Source of the DNA: Paramacrobiotus metropolitanus
Lineage: Eukaryota > Tardigrada > Eutardigrada > Parachela > Macrobiotidae
Assembly (NCBI RefSeq): GCF_019649055.1
Contig: NW_026570224.1
Location: 1,116,001 to 1,180,000 of the forward strand
Direction of reading: 5' to 3'
Length of the DNA: 64,000 nt
Shown: positions 1 to 10,255 of the stretch, piece by piece
How positions within the stretch are numbered: the stretch's first letter is position 1
Layout of the letters: every line of letters starts with the position of its first letter
The notes under the pieces: model-generated
What the model was told of the DNA's origin: nothing
The model's input: the letters and a program-made list of their open reading frames with translations, nothing else
Databases searched by the model: none
Program-made: the position numbers and the translations under genes

Positions 1-58
1 TTCCCCTTTTTCATCTTCTTCAAAGGGTTGCGGGAATAATATGATATTATTCTTGCAG

Positions 59-286
59 CAGCATAAGCAGATCATCAAAACGAAAAAGAACAGACCTAGT
101 TCCCCTAATAAAGCTGTGGTGCGATGTGTGGCATTCTCGAAAGACGGCCTGTTTCTGGCGGCGGGCACTGACGAGGGAATGATACACATGTTCGGTCTCA
201 ACGGCATCCCTGCAAGTAAATCCAACAACAGTGCACGGCACGGCGTTACTGAATCGGGATCCGAGGACGATATGGAAGACTACTAA
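59..286 (+). CDS. WD40-repeat protein, last exon (partial)
   Basis: This is the 3' end of a gene that starts before the window. A pyrimidine-rich acceptor ends at base 58 and the frame is open to the TAA at 284-286. The peptide contains one WD40 blade strand set (VRCVAFSKDGLFLAAGTDEG then MIHMFGL) and ends in an acidic tail (ESGSEDDMEDY). WD40 proteins are beta-propeller scaffolds. One repeat is too little to say which family this is, so no specific role is proposed. The ATG at 41 lies inside the upstream intron and is not taken as a start. Confidence 0.6.
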   Translation, partial: QHKQIIKTKKNRPSSPNKAVVRCVAFSKDGLFLAAGTDEGMIHMFGLNGIPASKSNNSARHGVTESGSEDDMEDY

Positions 287-692
287 ATGGAATGGTGTAA
301 AGTCTGATTTGATTTCTACTTTCATGCATTTACTGCTCAACGTTGCCGTTATACCTTGGTTCGGTATGTATTGTATTTATTTGTAATCCGTGCCCGGATT
401 TATTAGTTTTTCGTCTGTTACTCTGTTATACAAGCGTTGTATAGATACGGTGTGTTATTCTTCATTGTACAAATGCGATAGTTTAGCTACTTAATTTAAG
501 AACTCAATGCCTTGTCTTATTAAGACTTACAAAATTGACACCCTTCTTGGTTTATTCAAGCTACTGTTCTAGCAACCAAGCGCATCCCAGAAACGCAAAA
601 CTTTTGTGTAGTTTTTAGACCTTAATACCCATCCTTCAGGACCTTCTAGTGACAGGTACGTGCCTGTGTCGGGGGAATAGGAATACGATGGG
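287..692. other. Convergent intergenic stretch
   Basis: This is the roughly 400-base gap between the stop of the WD40 exon (+) and the stop of the carboxylesterase-like gene (-). It is AT-rich and presumably holds both 3' UTRs. I see no further gene or repeat in it. Confidence 0.5.
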
Positions 693-3600
693 TTAGCAGA
701 ATATCTGGAATGAAATACCGGTTGTGTTAATTATAACCCTATTGTCATTGCAAACGAGTTTTGAAAATTGGCAGAGCAGTTTTGGCAAAGCCTCAGGATT
801 GCAGTACCCGAACTGTATGGCGTTGCGAACCAAGTTGCGCATTTGAAGCGATATTTCCGAATACGACTGCGACGAAGTGGCGATTAAGTCTGTGGCCAGT
901 GCTTGACCAAATAGGAAGACTAAGTCCAGCGTATGGAACGCTCCTGTTAGAAAACAAAATATTAACACTTAGCGGATGCCTGATGGTAATGCTGCTAATT
1001 GCAGAATGAAGAGGCAATTTTTGCTAGATGTGTATAGGTATACCGAGTGCTCTCTCAGGAGCAGTTGGTAATGTTTTGCTTCCAAACTTGCTGTATGAAA
1101 TGTTGTACAGGATGCTTCCGTTTGATGCCAGGTTGTATTTGGAATATAAGGTCACCTCCCTAACGGCTGGTATAGCGAAGAATAGATCCGTAGCTATCTG
1201 CATGATAGCGCTCATGAGTACGGAAAACGAATAAAACGAAACACTAGGTTCCTTATGACGATATGTTTTTGTTACAAAGAATCGTATAACGTTAATAATA
1301 TGTGTATTATGTCACGATCCGTACTTCTCTCTGTTGATAAATAGTTGTTAGTCTCTCAAAATTTAATTGTTCTGCTGGATGAAGCGAAACCCAAACCTCG
1401 ATAAGTTTTCTTCGAGTTTCTCCCGACGACTGGCTTTCTCCCAATCCATAAAAGTTGTAAATCGACTTCACAATTTCAGTTGGAGGAGATTTGCAGCGTA
1501 AGAGAGAATGAATGGAATCCGGATATCTGTGGAAAAAAATTACATTTTTTAAATAATGATTACTTAATATGCAAAACTACCGTTTCCTAAATGACGTAAG
1601 TTGCAAGTAATAATTCATCATTAGGATAGCTAATTCATGCATTTAATCATTATTCAGAAAATACGATTTGATTGTGTCTCTGCACAGTTGGACTGATACA
1701 GTGATACACCATGCATCACCTTAAGCTTTTGTCGACATACCTGACCTTTGGGAACCAATCGACCACGTTCAAAGCATTAGCGCTCTGCTGATTCCAAAAC
1801 ACTAAGGATTTGAAGACAGTTAAATGTTTCAAAACTAATCTGAAAAAACTTTGATGAAATGCTCGATTTTTCCAAAAAAGAATCCCGTACATTCAATGAC
1901 AAAGCTCGATATACCTGTGCGTGGTGATGATTTTGAAAGCGCACACACCGCACAATCAGCACTTACGTTCGGGTTGAAGTAAGATACCGGCATCTCTAGC
2001 CAGGAATCCATTGGTGTAACCTCCAGGTAGCTGCCATGTCCTAGTGCTTAACACTTTAGCCGGTTCGTCTTTTATCAAAATCCCGTCAACAGCAGGAAGA
2101 AAGGGTATGAAATACTGCAAAGAAAATTATTTTTATTATTTGCCGAGAAATTATAAACATTTATGTACTCCGATGAAATTTTGTGAAAGAGTTCACATAT
2201 ATATCCTTTCCTAAAGTTAATTAGCAGCAGTAACTGCTGTTTAGATTATCACCTTTCCTAAACTGGTGAGGTTTGACGCGGCTTGCATTACGGTATTGGC
2301 ATCAAACTGTAGCATGCACTGCAGGATCGCATCCGTTGAATCCACTGGACATGCCAAAATTTTCGCTAAATCAATGGCCGAGTTTAACGGAGTTTTCGCA
2401 AACGCCCAAGGCGCCAGCGCTGAGCCGCTCATTTGAAGAACTCCGTGGACCAAACTGGCTGTAAAATATTGTTTTAGGTAGTCATAATAAAGAAATAAAT
2501 TGCACCTTTTTTGCTAGTCAATTAGGGCAACCCACCGCCATTATCCGGATCCAGCATCAGATAAGAAGCCAACGCAGCACCGCTGTTATGGCCTATAAGT
2601 GTGATAGAATTTGGATCACCTCCAAAATTGCTAATTTGCCCGGCCGTCCACGCCAGTGCCAGCTTGGCGTCATAAAGGCCCCAGTTGCCGGAAATGGCGT
2701 CATCGCCAGTGCTGAAGAAACCTGTTAGCTTAAAAATTATTTTTACATAAATTGCATATGTATTTATAAGCAGCATGAGAATTCATAATCACAAATACAG
2801 TGTGCAAAAATTGGGTAACTTCGTAAACACTTTGCAGTTGCACTACCAAAAAGACTTGAATTATCCATACGAGTTACTGTATTAATTTTCAGACTGACTG
2901 CTGGTAATACCAAGCCACCTGGTAAGCAGTCATAAATTACTGGCATAGCTGTGCCGCTTGTGCGAAAACTGCACCGTTCAAACGAACTTAATTTACCGAA
3001 TGGTCCCAATCTGTAATTCGGAATGACGATCACAGACTGCAGGATGTTGGACAAATTTGCGCTGGGATACATATCTTTGCTACCACCTAAAAACAGTTTC
3101 GAGAGTCAGTTTTATCCACTCAGATTTAACTAGCGGTGGTTGTTAACCACATTATTTCACGAGCGCGAGCGCCAATACCACTGAGTAGTGGTACTGGGTT
3201 TGTGAAATTGGAAAGTGAGCCATGACGCTCTTCGTGGTGTCAGACAAATTTATGCTCTTGACGATCAGTTAATTGCAGCACATCGCGCTTCGCGCTCGGT
3301 GCAAGTAAAAACGTGTTTACAACAACCACGTCTGCATATTGCATAACATGGTTTAAGCACGAGCTAACTAAAGTAATCACAACGGTGCACCTACTAGGGC
3401 TGCTTACCGATTACCGTTAGCCGTGTCTAATGTCTACGAAGGTTCTGAGGTTCACAACAAATGAATGCGTGGGAAAGAAAACGACAATGATTTGGCACAT
3501 TAAGTTCTAAGTAAATTCTTACTGGCTTTTCCCGGTATCCTTACTTTTGAATGCCCCTCCATGAAGGAAAACCATAACCGGAAATTTCTGGCATGCCCCT

Positions 3601-5229
3601 TTTTCGTCCGTCAAGGGACCGGGTGGAATGTAGACATCCAGGTATAAACAATCCTCGGATATTAGATTTGGTTTCACGCCCGGCTGAATGCACTGAAATC
3701 CGGTCAGCGGCACATCCGGTTGGCCATAGTAGGAAAAATTATAATTCGGGAGAGGCGCCTGATGACCGAATGCAGTTACAATTTTCGTCGTAAGTTTTCT
3801 CTCGAAAGGAAACTTTCGTACTTTAAATCTACTGGCTGTTCCATATTTCAGACCATAATAGGCGAACGACTTCAGATCGCCCTTCCAGATCCACGTTGTT
3901 GTTGCTGCTATGGTGGTGCCGGCAATTTCGACCGCACCGCTTTGTCCCGGGCAGAGATTTGGCGTGCGTGGTGTAACGGGTGCCTCGGTAGAGCTTTCAG
4001 TTGTGGTGGTGGTAGTGGTGGTGGTAGTAGTAGCCTCCGTGGTTGTTGTGGGAGTTGTGATAGGGATAGTGGTTGTTGTTGTGGTGGGAGTGGTGGTGCT
4101 GTTACGAAGAGCCGAGGATTTAATAATTTAAATGTAATATTTACATATTACACAGTATAGTTACACAGTACAACGAAAACCTGCCCATTTTATTTTAGAG
4201 CGCGTGCTGAATCAGCTGATCCCATTAATGTATGTAGAAGCCATCATGTACACTGTACAGTTTGCCAGCTTCTTCGAGATCGACGTTTTAGTTTTTCTCT
4301 ATTCTAAACAAACGATTTCAGACGAAATAAAAATTTTTCGTTTTGTACTGTATTCGTTTTTACAAGTTATACAGTACTGATATAACTGTGTCACTGTGTG
4401 CACCGCAAATGTATGGGTTTTGGCGACGGGTATTAAAACGCGCGAAACTTATATTATGAGAAAAAGGGCCCGCTGCAACAAAATGTTTATAAAAGTGACA
4501 CAAACCGCGTTTAATGTTCATTCTCGAAGCTGATTAACAATCCGTTTTAACAATACTAATATAAAAGTTGACCGCGCGGTTTATATACGTATGTTCTTAG
4601 GTATAACTATTTATACGAATAACCAAGAAGCTGATCATGAGCAATTTATTATAGAAGTAGGGCTACCAATTAATTAAAACTACCCGTGATTACGTATTAA
4701 ATACCTTACAGCTTGCTCATCAGTAAAATAACTACAAATAGAGCTCTAGAAGGTATTAGGAAACTGACCAGCCTACCGTTAGACTTTTCACATCGAAAGT
4801 AAACAAATAATAATTATTTAAATACGTAATATAAGCATAGCTATCTAGCATAGAAAATGCAACACCATACGACCGCGACACCGCCATGATACGTATAAGT
4901 AGTTTAGTTCACCTTTCAGTTGTCGTAGTCGTTGTGGTCGTGGTAGTTGTTGTCGTGGTGGTCGCTTCCGTTGTAGTGGTGGTTGTCGGTGTGGTCGTCG
5001 GCTCTGGTGTTGTTGTTGGTGTTGTTGTGGCTGCCGTGGTTGTAATGCCGAATAGCCAGCCCAAATTGGAAACGATCTGCCCAATGCCTTCCACGTTGGC
5101 GGTTAGGTTAACGCGGGGAGAAGTAGAGGCGATATCAGAACTTTCAGTAGTCGTATCGCATTTTGCAAGTTCTGTACATGAATGCGATATCCACAACACT
5201 GTCAACAAACATTTATACATTCGCGGCAT
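693..5229 (-). CDS. Secreted carboxylesterase-like pseudoenzyme with Thr-rich stalk
   Basis: Ten exons join in phase: 5229-4913, 4098-3545, 3086-2997, 2721-2536, 2458-2253, 2114-1967, 1801-1741, 1526-1397, 1251-1044 and 943-693, giving about 716 aa. The acceptor at 1252 is the weakest junction. Order: signal peptide (about 1-24), threonine-rich mucin-like stretch (about 62-150), then a full type-B carboxylesterase fold with SEDCLYLDVY, HGGAFKSGSKDMY, NYRLGPFG, GNWGLYD and FGGDPNSITLIGHNSGAA. The usual GESAG nucleophile elbow reads GHNSG, so Asn366 replaces the catalytic Ser. The acidic triad residue (normally in a DEG motif) is not seen in GGYTNGFLARDAG. The His is kept (GAFHTLDLVFLFG, His637). 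Inactive members of this fold (neuroligins, gliotactin, glutactin) act in adhesion. I infer a secreted or matrix binding protein. No C-terminal membrane helix is seen. Confidence 0.85.
3990..5045 (-). repeat. Two GT/GTG-rich tracts coding poly-threonine
   Basis: Two degenerate tracts (about 3990-4098 and 4918-5045 on the plus strand, rich in gtg/gtt) encode Thr runs broken by Pro, Ala and Glu in the minus-strand carboxylesterase-like gene. An 814-base intron (4912-4099) separates them, and the exons join in phase within the Thr region (AG plus C). They look like mucin-type O-glycosylation stretches and are likely length-variable. Confidence 0.8.
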
Positions 5230-5819
5230 GGTTGGTTATTCGATAAATCGCAACGGAACCCGATTTTGTACACAAATTAGAATGAAACTGTTTCGTTTTC
5301 CCAAATTTAAAAATCAGGATAGGGTGCAGGGTTTGGTTACTGACTATACAATTTTACGGGAAGGGATTTGCCGATGGCGGCTCAATGCGTTTAAACTAGG
5401 TACGTGCTACCTGATCGAACCGCAACGAGAAAAAAACGCGAATTACTACTTTGTTTGCCCACGTGCTAATGAGATATTTTCCATAACGCTGCAATTATTG
5501 CGATGGCCGTGAATGACACACCGGTTTGAGGTACTAGTATCGTGACGATTATCGTGTGAGAAAAGTATTACGGCATTGTTCTTAATTGAATAATTGACAG
5601 TGCATTAGGAAACACGGTAAACATCTAACAATAAGCAAATAACCGAAACGTGCAACACAGACCGGTCATGGGTAAAAACCGGAATGCATTCGTGCTCGAC
5701 ACATTCTTACAATAGATTTCTATCGTTAGAAAAGTACTGCGTATAATTAAAGCAACAAAGCCAACTTCGAAGAATTTTATTAACTTATACAACGGCATTT
5801 TTTACGATTGACTGTGCAG
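5230..5819. other. Upstream region of the esterase-like gene
   Basis: This is about 590 bases between the ATG of the esterase-like gene and the stop of the next minus-strand gene. A plus-strand open frame crosses it but only continues the antisense of the Thr tract. It would hold the promoter and 5' UTR. No further element was recognised. Confidence 0.4.
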
Positions 5820-6515
5820 TTATGGACTTCTGGTCTCTGACTGCAAATGCAGTAAAATGATTTTGGCGCCACATCCGAAGTGTGAGTCGTACGGTAACAG
5901 CGCGTACCAAACAACTTTCTTGCCTTGAGTACAGCACAACAAACAACAGCCACGCAAAAGCTTTAAATTCTTAATGAATGGCCACCGTGTAGAAATAGTT
6001 TGCCATGCCTGTTTGAAATAGTTTTTGTCGTTATATTCTGTAGCGTAGTTCAATACGTTATGTACACGTGCACTGCATTTTGCCTGAGGTTTAACAACTG
6101 ATGCGTAAATGTCTGCACTCTGCAGTCTAACAGCAAGCACTGTGTTTTTGTGATGGTCAATCAAAAGTTGTAACGGCAGCGTACAAATATAAATTGCATA
6201 TTGTGTAAAACGAAATTGTAATCGTCTTGGCAGTTGTAATCCGCAGTTTCGCTGCCAGTATGTGATAAATGAAGGGATAATTGCATTTGGAGAGGATATC
6301 ATTTGCGACAGCAGGACCAAATCAACATCAGGATCATTTCTCAGCACTATTGGTTTGCATTTCGTGATCAGTTTAGGATGCAGCTGGACTGTGGCGGCCA
6401 CTCCGTTCTCATTTCTGACCCACACTTCATAAATGGTGATAAGGTCACGACCGCTAACGTCTCCAGCTAGCATTATCAAAAGCACCAATACTGGAGCTTT
6501 CAGTGTGAAAAACAT
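5820..6515 (-). CDS. Orphan secreted protein, single coding exon
   Basis: A 231-aa open frame runs from the ATG at 6515 to the TAA at 5820-5822. The N-terminus (MFFTLKAPVLVLLIMLAGDV) is a clear signal peptide. An acceptor-like ttttgcag lies about 22 bases upstream of the ATG, which suggests an intron in the 5' UTR and supports this start over the in-frame upstream non-ATG extension. The mature part is basic and aromatic, with about nine scattered cysteines including a GCCLLCC cluster near the C-terminus. I recognise no domain. Function unknown: a lineage-specific secreted protein is the simplest reading. Confidence 0.5.
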   Translation of the reverse strand: MFFTLKAPVLVLLIMLAGDVSGRDLITIYEVWVRNENGVAATVQLHPKLITKCKPIVLRNDPDVDLVLLSQMISSPNAIIPSFITYWQRNCGLQLPRRLQFRFTQYAIYICTLPLQLLIDHHKNTVLAVRLQSADIYASVVKPQAKCSARVHNVLNYATEYNDKNYFKQAWQTISTRWPFIKNLKLLRGCCLLCCTQGKKVVWYALLPYDSHFGCGAKIILLHLQSETRSP

Positions 6516-7865
6516 TAAGCATCCTGTTTGATATAACTGCAAAATTTTAAATTTTAGAAGCTAACCGAAAACTAATCGAAGTAATGTCTTGTAACATTTC
6601 TGTGTAAAACATGTATGGGAACATTCTAGCGTATTCTTGAAGGGGATGAGTCACTACTGCCGCCATTGACTAATGCACTGAATGAATAAATTCATAATTG
6701 TTAAGAGAAAGCATATCCATAACAGATGAGGCGGATGTTTTATGAACACTGCAAGCAAATACACCGACCGGCAATGGCCGATCTCATATTATGGTGCAAA
6801 TGTACAAATAGTACCGCACACAGTAGCGCCGACACTCCGCTGTCGGGTTAGATAGGAAGGGGGTGGTTTCCTCGACCTTATGTTAGCCAGTTACAAACGA
6901 TGAGCTATCCCTTTATCTGTTTTATTATAAAATTCGTCATATAGTCCAAGCGGTGCCATTAGAGCAGATGTGAAATCGTGACTAATAAATACGAAGTACA
7001 CTACGTATGTATGCATGGGGATGGCCGTAGCATACCATCAATTTTGTAAAGCTGACTTGCACACAGACTTGCATGCGCTAGGGTAGGATATGTGAGACGA
7101 TAAAATAGCCATTTATCGTCCAGCGCGTTCACAAGCCCATTTTCGCCGAGCGACCTACATAGTGCAAATATTAATACTACTCTTTCACCGACCGGAGCTT
7201 GTGCATAAGTGGGAATTTGAGATAGGATTTTCTCTCTATGTATAAACGCGTTTATCCTTCGTGAAACTGCATCCAAGTGTTACCGCAAATTGTTAGCTTT
7301 TGTTCAAAATTTGCCGGATGCGAAGGAAGCGAACGATACTTATTACATTATTAATTAGTAATGCCGTGCGAGTTAGTGTGGCGATTTCGGCTGCATTTCC
7401 TTACTGACGGCGAGCAAAGCTGATATTCGTCTACTTTTCTACTAAATTTATCTATCATTGTGGGTATACAGTGAGAGTTCTTCTATCCCAGTCTGTGTGA
7501 AATGCCCTGAACTTGCAATTAGATAAGCAACCAGCACAAATCCTTGTGCAATATAAATATACCGTTGACCCAAATAGTAATAGTTCTGCTGCTTGCGTAA
7601 ATCAAGGTTCGACCGGAAACGAGCTCGATTATTTTGCCTCTGCCAGCACCGCGCCGTTTATTAATCGCACAGATTTTACACTGGAATGACTGGATCACTT
7701 GCTGCGCCGGCATACTCGATGAATGAACAATCAGTGGATAAGAAGCGATTTTCAGGTAAACACCCACTTGAAAACTTTTAGCTGCATATCTATACTTTCA
7801 GTACCTTGCACTGCACTCAGTTATGCATAATGAGGACTTTACTAGTGTTTTGCATCGTTTAAATT

Positions 7866-8222
7866 TCACGATTTATTATACAAATTGAATATGGACCATT
7901 TCATCGGCATCTTGTTGGTGCATTGGGTGCGTATATACCGGTATGCTGCTTCATCGATGACGCAGCGATAGAGTTTTAAAAGTTTATGCAAGCGATTATA
8001 CCCAACAAAATTTTTATTGAGCGTTATGTAGAGACCCATAGTAGATTCACTGAAGTTGGTTTGCGAGTAGGGTAACTTTTGATTGGACACCTTTGTGTAC
8101 TTTGTGTAGATTTTAACAGCTTTATAAGTAGACACAATTCCCGCTTTTAATCTTTCGTGGCGCTGTCCGCCATATTTTGTGTCGCATAAGCCTAGCCACA
8201 ATATGCAGAATACCACTTGCAT
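7866..8222 (-). CDS. Possible small secreted protein (weak)
   Basis: A 118-aa open frame runs from the ATG at 8222. The first residues (MQVVFCILWLGLC) could be a short signal peptide. The rest is basic and tyrosine-rich (Lys/Tyr/Asn) with few cysteines. Composition follows the local AT-richness, so chance cannot be excluded. No family recognised. Confidence 0.25.
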   Translation of the reverse strand: MQVVFCILWLGLCDTKYGGQRHERLKAGIVSTYKAVKIYTKYTKVSNQKLPYSQTNFSESTMGLYITLNKNFVGYNRLHKLLKLYRCVIDEAAYRYIRTQCTNKMPMKWSIFNLYNKS

Positions 8223-8795
8223 TTGACTTTTGGGGCATAATACATATTCATTTAATTTAATATACACATTGATACTCGTATAGACTGATGTCTGCGCATG
8301 CGCCACTTTTGCAATTATGCGGCGTTAACCTGAATCCCGATTTTAAAATTCTGTACTCGTAGGGTTTCTTGTCAACATATCTTCCCAAGTTTTGCCCCAA
8401 CACTCCTGCGGTTGTTAAGAAATTGTAAGACAATTTTAACTGAGTTCACGTACGTAAGTTCACAAGTACAGTAAACATTTACTATTTTCCAAGGTCTCAC
8501 TGCACGTTTGATATGAGCATGCCAAAGCTTTTTATGCAATAATTGACAGTGAGGTTGACTGATACCGGCATCTAGAGTTGTTAAACGCTATTTTAAACAT
8601 ATAAAATTCATTTTGTAAATAATTACGTAATTGTAGTGGAAACTTGACTTACTTAAAGTAATTGCAAAGAATGAAAAGAATAAAAATCTAAATTACTTTG
8701 CATATGTAATTAGTAGTATCAGACAGCAGAAGGCCAAATGTACCGTGGAAATTACTCGTTGTTAACAACAACAGCTGCATTAGACTTACAGTGCA

Positions 8796-8880
8796 TTAGA
8801 ATTGTTGGTAGTACTGGAAGTAGTAGTAGGAGAATTGTTGGTAGTAGCAGAATTGTTGGTAGTTGGTAGTAGTAACTCCA
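8796..8880. repeat. GTA/GTT-rich trinucleotide tract
   Basis: The segment is built of short units such as gttggtagtag and gaattgttggtag repeated imperfectly. It is a low-complexity microsatellite-like tract. The antisense Tyr/Gln-rich frame it creates is not a gene. Confidence 0.6.
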
Positions 8881-9095
8881 CTAAATTTTAATAGCAAGTA
8901 TCCAGAGAAATCAAATTGCGTGAGAGATGAGATATTATTTTTCATCCTGTCACGAAGCGGTATTATTGTATGGCTTTTTTTGTGAGTGTGCAGGAAGGAT
9001 AAATGCGTAAATGTGGAAGATTCATCTTTTGGCATGTTGATTTTGTCGTATGATCCCACAATCTGATTTTTCCTTCCTTTTCCTTACAGACAAAT

Positions 9096-9134
9096 ATGCC
9101 GCTGATCCAGCCACAGACTACAAAGCCATCGTGA
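9096..9134 (+). promoter_or_regulatory. Short upstream ORF before the seven-helix gene
   Basis: A strong acceptor (pyrimidine run ending ttacag at 9089) begins a likely 5' UTR exon. Its first ATG (9096) opens a 12-codon frame that ends at the TGA at 9132-9134, about 95 bases before the main ATG at 9230. If transcribed this way it could damp translation of the main frame. Confidence 0.35.
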
Positions 9135-9229
9135 CTGTGATTTGTCAATCCCCTTGCTAAAAGACCCATCGTTTTTCCGCGTATTTGCACACCGCGTCCG
9201 TTGTCCAATAAAAGAGCAAAAAACAGAAC

Positions 9230-10255
9230 ATGGATAACAGCAGCACAATGGGCCCAGCGCCATTCACGCCGCCCACTGAAGCATCCCCGGCTGTAACGGC
9301 CGTTAGCACTTACCATCCCTACGTGGTCGGCGGTGTATTTGGGCTAAATGCTCTGCTTTCCCTGGGCTATTTGATTTATTTACTTCACTATCGAGCCCAC
9401 AATCATATGGGTGGTTTGATATCCGGTCTACTGCTCCTCACATTCTTCTTCTCCGCCATCCGTGCTCTGCTCATCGGGCAAGCGTTTGCAACTGAAATCC
9501 GTCAGATCCTGGCGTGGACCGACAGTATCCGGACGGTATCGATTTGCTCCATATTCGGGTTGGCCTTTATTGCCGTGGTACGCAGTGCCGAATCGGAGCT
9601 GGTCAAAGCCAATATCGCCAGCAAGTTGGCGTGCATAGCGTGCATTCTGGTTAACTACGCGATTGCCGCGGTTCCCACTATTTTATGGCACGTTAACGTG
9701 GACCAATTGGTCGGGAAAGCCTTACAAGTGGCCTGCGACATGTACTTTATGACATTGCTCTGCATCATGGGATTTGCCTACATTTTTATGCTACCGAAAA
9801 CTTTATCGATGGGGCGTAATGCCAAGGCAACTGCCATCGCGCCGCGGCGTATCCTAACCGCGGCACTGGTGGGATTATTAGCGGCCGTTGTCGCGCTGGT
9901 GTATGTGATGTTCCTGTCGATGGGATTTCTAACCGAGCGGTTAGGGATTGACTGGAGTAAGAGTGTGATGAGCGATCAGTCAGTGTGGTCTGATGTGCTG
10001 CGACATCTGTGCGCGCTGGGCACCAGCGCAACGGAAGCGATTCTCACTGGGCTGTTGGTTATCTGCGCTGTCCTGCTAATCAAAACACCGCACTCTTCGA
10101 CGCCGGAATTATCACCGGCTACAGCGCCGGAAATGCAGGGCTTGCTGTATCCGGGACGCAATACAATTAATAATCCGACGGCAGCTTATCGCCCTGCCCA
10201 TGCTGTCCACAGTAACGGCTACCATCAAATTGATTTATATAAGAACGGCAAATAA
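9230..10255 (+). CDS. Seven-transmembrane protein, single coding exon
   Basis: A 341-aa open frame without introns. Seven hydrophobic helices are visible at about 31-53, 61-83, 98-116, 129-150, 163-187, 205-230 and 256-283. The N-terminus is Pro/Thr-rich and outside-like (NSS glycosylation site near residue 3), and the polar C-terminal tail of about 55 residues ends in DLYKNGK. The layout resembles a receptor or PRRT/GPR137-like integral membrane protein, but I see no DRY, NPxxY or other class motif, so the family is open. Codon third positions are GC-richer than the flanks, which supports real coding. An AATAAA hexamer overlaps the stop codon (10251-10256), so a very short 3' UTR is possible. 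Confidence 0.75.
   Translation: MDNSSTMGPAPFTPPTEASPAVTAVSTYHPYVVGGVFGLNALLSLGYLIYLLHYRAHNHMGGLISGLLLLTFFFSAIRALLIGQAFATEIRQILAWTDSIRTVSICSIFGLAFIAVVRSAESELVKANIASKLACIACILVNYAIAAVPTILWHVNVDQLVGKALQVACDMYFMTLLCIMGFAYIFMLPKTLSMGRNAKATAIAPRRILTAALVGLLAAVVALVYVMFLSMGFLTERLGIDWSKSVMSDQSVWSDVLRHLCALGTSATEAILTGLLVICAVLLIKTPHSSTPELSPATAPEMQGLLYPGRNTINNPTAAYRPAHAVHSNGYHQIDLYKNGK

Larger units (their letters stand above)
6516..9229. other. AT-rich intergenic stretch
   Basis: This 2.7-kb gap lies between the orphan secreted gene (-) and the seven-helix gene (+). It holds one weak minus-strand ORF with a hydrophobic start (7866-8222), a GTA/GTT trinucleotide tract (8796-8880), and a probable 5' UTR acceptor plus short uORF just before 9230. 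Otherwise nothing recognisable. Confidence 0.4.

Noticed and set aside
693-1251. A separate minus-strand 7TM chemoreceptor-like gene
   Set aside because: These hydrophobic frames are the last two exons of the carboxylesterase-like gene: phase joins ERALG to AFHTLDLVFLFG, a conserved esterase block with its His.
3910-5512. Plus-strand Val- and Gly-rich open frames (3910-4131 and 4886-5512)
   Set aside because: They are the antisense of the Thr-coding repeat of the minus-strand carboxylesterase-like gene, which has splice-phase and family support.
7001-7276. Minus-strand 91-codon frame
   Set aside because: It opens with a non-ATG codon, has no splice or motif support, and lies in AT-rich DNA.
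8796-9059. Tyr/Gln-rich minus-strand frame
   Set aside because: It is produced by the trinucleotide tract at 8796-8880.
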